From: Novosphingobium rosa NBRC 15208 | GTDB taxonomy: Bacteria > Pseudomonadota > Alphaproteobacteria > Sphingomonadales > Sphingomonadaceae | Direction: 5' to 3' | DNA length: 64,000 nt | NCBI RefSeq assembly: GCF_001598555.1 | Contig: NZ_BCZE01000039.1 | Coordinates: 1-64,000, forward strand | In this document: in pieces, positions 60,910 through 64,000 of the stretch | Layout: the number at the start of each line of letters is the position of its first letter | How positions within the stretch are numbered: the first letter of the stretch is position 1 | Notes under the pieces: model-generated | The model's database searches: none | What the model was told of the DNA's origin: nothing | What the model saw: the letters and a program-made list of their open reading frames with translations, nothing else | Translations under genes and position numbers: made by a program

Positions 60910-60927
60910 CTGTCATAATCCCGTCAC
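60910..60927 (+). promoter_or_regulatory. Two-unit Pho box upstream of the ornithine decarboxylase gene
   Basis: CTGTCAT (60910-60916) and CCGTCAC (60921-60927) are spaced by AATC, giving the 11-bp repeat of PhoB sites. TAAATG lies about 10 bp downstream as a possible -10. CTGTCGT and CTGTCAC also occur at 60866-60884, but with a 12-bp step. The distance to the decarboxylase start is about 180 bp. Confidence 0.5.
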
Positions 60928-60971
60928 AAAAGACGCATAAATGCAATGATGGACCACAGCGCCCCCTTTTG

Positions 60972-61006
60972 ACCCTCATCAGGGGTCATCAGGGGGTGTT
61001 TTTTCA
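60972..61006 (+). terminator. Weak terminator-like hairpin after nspC
   Basis: TGACCC pairs with GGGTCA around TCATCAG, and a second CATCAGGGGG repeat follows, ending in TTTTTT. The stem is short and the T-tract is about 10 bases away from it, so termination would be partial. It lies between the Pho-box pair and the candidate -35/-10 promoter. Confidence 0.4.
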
Positions 61007-61007
61007 C

Positions 61008-61035
61008 TTGCAGTTCATGTGCGGCGACCTATATG
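61008..61035 (+). promoter_or_regulatory. Candidate sigma-70 promoter of the ornithine decarboxylase gene
   Basis: TTGCAG and TATATG are separated by about 16 bp. Transcription would begin near 61042, placing the in-frame ATG at 61033 upstream of +1 and favouring ATG 61105 or TTG 61129 as the translation start. Confidence 0.5.
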
Positions 61036-61104
61036 CACCCCCTCGCCGCCCCATGGGGACTTCCAAACCGCAAGGCGGCTTTCACCTGTTGTAGCTCTGG
61101 CCGA

Positions 61105-62352
61105 ATGGCCTATTGGGGGTCCCTTGCGTTGTCCATTTATCCTGATGCACCGTCTGTAGTTGCCGCCCTCGCGCCTACTGAACCGGTTATCCTGAATCGC
61201 CCGCAGGCTGCTGCGCGCGCTGCCCGCTTCTTCGCCGAGAAGTTTCCGGGCAAGTCGCTCTATGCGGTCAAGGCCAACCCCAGCCCGGACCTGCTCCGCG
61301 TGCTGTGGAGCGCCGGCATCTCGCATTACGACACCGCCTCGATCGTCGAGGTGCGTCTGGTGCGCGAAACGCTGGGGCCCGATGCCGTGCTGTGCTTCAT
61401 GCACCCGGTCAAGCCCGTGGCGGCGATTGCCGAGGCCTATCATGTCCATGGCGTGCGCACCTTCAGCCTCGACACCGTCGAGGAGCTGGAGAAGATCGTC
61501 GAGGCGACCCGTTCGCCCGATGGCAAGGCTGCGGAAGATCTGTCGCTCTGCGTGCGCCTGCGCGTCTCCTCGGAATATTCCGAGCTGAGCCTGGCCTCCA
61601 AGTTCGGCGTCGATCTGGCCGATGCCGCGCCGCTGCTGCAGGCCACCCGTCAGGTTGCGGACTGCCTGGGCATCTGCTTCCACGTCGGTTCGCAGGCGAT
61701 GACGCCCTTCGCCTATGTCACCGCGCTGGAGCGCGCCCGCGCCGCGATCGTCGATGCGTCGGTCACCGTGGACATCATCGATGTCGGCGGTGGCTTCCCC
61801 TCGATCTATCCGGGCATGGTGCCGCCTCCGCTGGAGGACTACTTCGCCTCGATCCACCGCGCGTTCGAATCGCTGCCGGTGTCCTATTCGTCGGAACTGT
61901 GGTGCGAGCCGGGCCGTGCCCTCTCGGCCGAGTTCAACTCGATGATCGTGCAGGTCGAGAAGCGTCGCGGCAACGAGCTGTTCATCAATGAGGGCGCTTA
62001 CGGCGCGCTCTACGATGCCGCCCATGTCGACTGGCGTTTCCCGGTCAAGCGCATCAGCGTGACCGGCCAGGACATCGACGATGAAGCGGCCATGGAAGAC
62101 TTCGCCTTCTACGGCCCGACCTGCGACGATGCCGACTATATGGAAGGGCCCTTCGCGCTTCCCGCCGGCATCCAGCCGGGCGACTACATCGAGGTGGGCA
62201 TGCTGGGCGCCTATGGCGCGGCCATGCGCACCCGCTTCAACGGCTTCGGCGCGGGCGAGACGGTGATCGCCACCGACGAGCCCATGGCCAGCCAGTACGC
62301 CGGCAAGCGTCGCGATCCGCGCCAGTCGGATAACGTCGTGTCGCTGCGCTAA
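61105..62352 (+). CDS. Ornithine/diamine decarboxylase (alanine racemase-fold)
   Basis: The 415-residue eukaryotic-type (fold III) decarboxylase has PLP Lys in PGKSLYAVKANPSPD, GISHYDTASIVEV, CFHVGSQ, DVGGGFPSIYPG, SSELWCEPGRALSAEFNSM and the C-terminal DDADYMEGPFALP with the active-site Cys/Asp region FYGPTCDDAD. It decarboxylates ornithine to putrescine, the diamine used by the neighbouring carboxyspermidine enzymes. ATG 61105 or TTG 61129 (preceded by GGGGG) are possible starts. A terminator follows at 62377. Confidence 0.93.
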   Translation: MAYWGSLALSIYPDAPSVVAALAPTEPVILNRPQAAARAARFFAEKFPGKSLYAVKANPSPDLLRVLWSAGISHYDTASIVEVRLVRETLGPDAVLCFMHPVKPVAAIAEAYHVHGVRTFSLDTVEELEKIVEATRSPDGKAAEDLSLCVRLRVSSEYSELSLASKFGVDLADAAPLLQATRQVADCLGICFHVGSQAMTPFAYVTALERARAAIVDASVTVDIIDVGGGFPSIYPGMVPPPLEDYFASIHRAFESLPVSYSSELWCEPGRALSAEFNSMIVQVEKRRGNELFINEGAYGALYDAAHVDWRFPVKRISVTGQDIDDEAAMEDFAFYGPTCDDADYMEGPFALPAGIQPGDYIEVGMLGAYGAAMRTRFNGFGAGETVIATDEPMASQYAGKRRDPRQSDNVVSLR

Positions 62353-62376
62353 GCGGCGAGCAAACGAAACGGAAGA

Positions 62377-62407
62377 GGGCGGCGGGAGCGATCCTGCCGC
62401 CCTTTTT
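62377..62407 (+). terminator. Intrinsic terminator of the ornithine decarboxylase gene
   Basis: GGGCGGC (62377-62383) pairs with GCCGCCC (62396-62402), with additional GGGA/TCCT-type pairing inside, and TTTTT follows. It begins 25 bp after the stop. Confidence 0.88.
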
Positions 62408-62532
62408 CGTTGCGGGCGTGAGGCATCCTGTCCCGCTGTCGGGGCCATTTGCCCACTTCTTGCGTTTTGCCTGCTAAAAAGGCGCTACAGCCTCTTCCCC
62501 GATCCGTCTTACATCCCTACATCGCCCCTATC

Positions 62533-63015
62533 ATGGCCCGTCCGAAACCCACCGCCTTCGAAAAGACGAAGACCGTCGCCGAGAACCGCCGCGCGCGCTT
62601 CGAGTATTTCATCGATGACGTCTATGAGGCGGGCATCGCGCTGACGGGCACCGAAGTGAAATCGCTGCGCTTCGGCGAGGGCTCGATTGCCGAGGCCTAT
62701 GCCGAGGTGAAGGATTCGCAGGTCTGGCTGGTGAACGCCAATGTGCCCGAATACAACTTCGGCAACCGCTTCAACCACAGCCCCAAGCGTCCGCGCAAGC
62801 TGCTGCTGCATGAGCGCGAGATCGCCAAGCTGACCGGCGCGGTGGAGCGCAAGGGCATGACTCTGGTGCCGCTCTCGATCTATTTCAACGGCAAGGGCCG
62901 CGCGAAGGTGGAACTGGCGCTGGCCAAGGGCAAGAACAATGCCGACAAGCGCGCCACGGTGAAAGAGCGGGACTGGAAGCGCGATCAGGCCCGCATCATG
63001 CGGGAACACAATTAG
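62533..63015 (+). CDS. smpB: SsrA-binding protein
   Basis: The 160-residue SmpB has the OB-fold core [42 protein letters not shown] and the basic C-terminal tail [29 protein letters not shown] needed for accommodation on the ribosome. It binds tmRNA and starts trans-translation. Tagged products are degraded by ClpXP with SspB (gene at 7538). The ATG at 62533 gives the family start [21 protein letters not shown]. The DUF2062 gene begins 2 bp after the stop. Confidence 0.97.
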   Translation: MARPKPTAFEKTKTVAENRRARFEYFIDDVYEAGIALTGTEVKSLRFGEGSIAEAYAEVKDSQVWLVNANVPEYNFGNRFNHSPKRPRKLLLHEREIAKLTGAVERKGMTLVPLSIYFNGKGRAKVELALAKGKNNADKRATVKERDWKRDQARIMREHN

Positions 63016-63017
63016 AC

Positions 63018-63563
63018 GTGGCCGCGCAGACCTTCTCCCGCTGGGCGGGAAAGCATTTCCCCACGCGTGAAAAGCTGGAACAGAACCGCTGGATTCGGCC
63101 CTTCGCTCATCTGGTGCTCAAGCCTGACCTGTGGCGGTTCAACCGCCGCAGCGTGCCGCGCGGCATTGCGCTGGGGCTGTTCACCGGCATCGCCATTCCC
63201 TTCGCCCATTCGCCCGTGGCGGCGCTGTGTGCGGTGGTGGTGCGCGCCAATGTGCCCGTGGCCATCGCCACCACCTGGACCAGCAATCCGCTGACCTGGG
63301 CGCTGATCTTTCCCGCCGCCATCGCCATCAGCAACACGCTGGGCTTCCATGTCGATATGACGGCCTTCCGCGCCCTGCTGCATTCCGACGCGTCTCTGGG
63401 GCAGTGGGCGGGCTGGCTCTTGTCGAAAGCGGCGCCTGCCCTCATGCTGGGCCTGCTGGTGGAGGCCACGATCGTGGCCAGCATCGGCTATGGCGCGGCG
63501 GCTCTGGGCTGGCGCACATGGATCGGGCAGAAGCGCAAGCGCCGCCATCACCGCAAGGCTTGA
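63018..63563 (+). CDS. DUF2062 family membrane protein
   Basis: The 181-residue protein has the DUF2062 signature SVPRGIALGLFTGIAIPFAHSPVAALCAVVVRANVPVAIATTWTSNPLTW with three to four hydrophobic segments (about 48-68, 70-115, 138-165) and a very basic C-terminus (QKRKRRHHRKA). The function is unknown. The start is GTG 63018. It sits between smpB and the CckA-like kinase, with tight spacing to smpB. Confidence 0.88.
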   Translation: MAAQTFSRWAGKHFPTREKLEQNRWIRPFAHLVLKPDLWRFNRRSVPRGIALGLFTGIAIPFAHSPVAALCAVVVRANVPVAIATTWTSNPLTWALIFPAAIAISNTLGFHVDMTAFRALLHSDASLGQWAGWLLSKAAPALMLGLLVEATIVASIGYGAAALGWRTWIGQKRKRRHHRKA

Positions 63564-63601
63564 GTTTGAAGACACCGGGTTTGGTCAAAGGGGAGAAGGG
63601 C

Positions 63602-64000
63602 TTGAATCGGGATCGCGCGATGACTGCCCCGCTGACCCGCGCCGCATTGGTGCTGAGCAGCGCGCTGGTTCTCACGCTGCTCTGCCTGTGGCTGGCGACC
63701 CGCAGCCTTGAGGTCTGTCTGTCTTTTGCAGGCGGGGTGGTGGCGCTGGGCGCTCTGGGCTGGCTGCTGATCCACACCCGTCCCGAGGAAGGCGGCCCCG
63801 ATCCCGCCGATCCCGACTGGTCCGTCACCACCGCCGCCATCGATGGCGATGAGGCGGCTGTGGGCATTGTCGATCGCGCCGGTCGCCTGGTGGCGGCCAA
63901 TGCCGTCTATGAACGGACCTTCGGCGCAGGCGCCTTGCCCACCGACCTGCCACTGACCTACGCCGAGGGTGAAGACCTCACCCGCGCGGCATGGCGCGAC
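63602..64000 (+). CDS. N-terminus of a PAS-containing sensor kinase, CckA-like (partial)
   Basis: The visible 133 residues run to the window end. A GGAG six bases before the TTG at 63602 supports that start. ATG 63620 is the alternative. The N-terminus has two membrane helices (LVLSSALVLTLLCLWLA and AGGVVALGALGWLLIH), a short acidic segment and then AAIDGDEAAVGIVDRAGRLVAANAVYERTFG, the beginning of a PAS domain. The histidine kinase and receiver domains are not visible. The CckA assignment is inferred from this architecture and from gene order after smpB-DUF2062. Confidence 0.65.
   Translation, partial: MNRDRAMTAPLTRAALVLSSALVLTLLCLWLATRSLEVCLSFAGGVVALGALGWLLIHTRPEEGGPDPADPDWSVTTAAIDGDEAAVGIVDRAGRLVAANAVYERTFGAGALPTDLPLTYAEGEDLTRAAWRD

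Overview
The window is a 64 kb chromosomal segment of a GC-rich alphaproteobacterium, most likely a sphingomonad close to Novosphingobium. That assignment is an inference from gene families and gene order: SspB, a short YggT, the tolQRAB-pal block, a J-domain protein downstream of pal, smpB-DUF2062-CckA-like kinase, PdeM and BtaA/BtaB. There is no prophage, insertion sequence, transposase or CRISPR array. The genes are almost all core metabolism and cell maintenance.

Layout. 1-161: two tandem tRNA-Gly(GCC) genes on the minus strand. 0.4-2 kb: thioredoxin/TPR protein and a Lon-N-domain protein. 2.2-8 kb (minus): sspB, a small hypothetical, gmk, a queuosine-precursor transporter, argB, yggT, a secreted hypothetical, marC. 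8.2-12.5 kb: hisB-yciI-hisH-hisA-hisF-hisE-hinT. 12.6-18.6 kb: ybgC-tolQ-tolR-tolA-tolB-pal, then a J-domain protein with an overlapping 51-residue secreted peptide. 18.7-25.6 kb: infC (apparent ATA start), pdeM, hemF, guaB, rsmB, a TPR protein, rppH. 25.9-36.5 kb: korAB, a small bactofilin, photolyase, a DUF4424 protein, a structured RNA, an SDR, purF, a MASE1-PAS-GGDEF cyclase. 36.7-46.5 kb: lolC-lolD-GNAT, a small hypothetical, gpx, dnaE, an SOS-box-preceded radical SAM protein, an arylamine N-acetyltransferase. 46.5-54.8 kb: UDG-like-slt-moaB, ispE, an N-formylglutamate amidohydrolase, an orphan Flp pilin, a bifunctional NAD(P)HX repair enzyme, a 23S rRNA m5U methyltransferase. 55-64 kb: btaBA (betaine lipid) behind a three-unit Pho box, a threonine dehydratase, a polyamine locus (carboxy(nor)spermidine dehydrogenase, DUF486, carboxynorspermidine decarboxylase, ornithine decarboxylase) with a second Pho-box pair, smpB, DUF2062 and the 5' end of a CckA-like kinase.

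The most striking feature is not a gene. A family of about 190-270 bp imperfect inverted repeats occurs at 16 loci, about one per 4 kb. Each full copy has a GC-rich hairpin at both ends and a hairpin in the middle. The two ends have distinct sub-terminal sequences (called type 1 and type 2 here). Nearly every copy starts 9-27 bp after a stop codon, including inside the his and tol operons. The terminal stems vary by paired, compensatory changes. Two copies carry a further hairpin nested in the type-1 terminal loop, itself with a compensatory base-pair swap. These repeats also create many false N-terminal ORF extensions, so the starts given here were chosen to exclude repeat-derived sequence.
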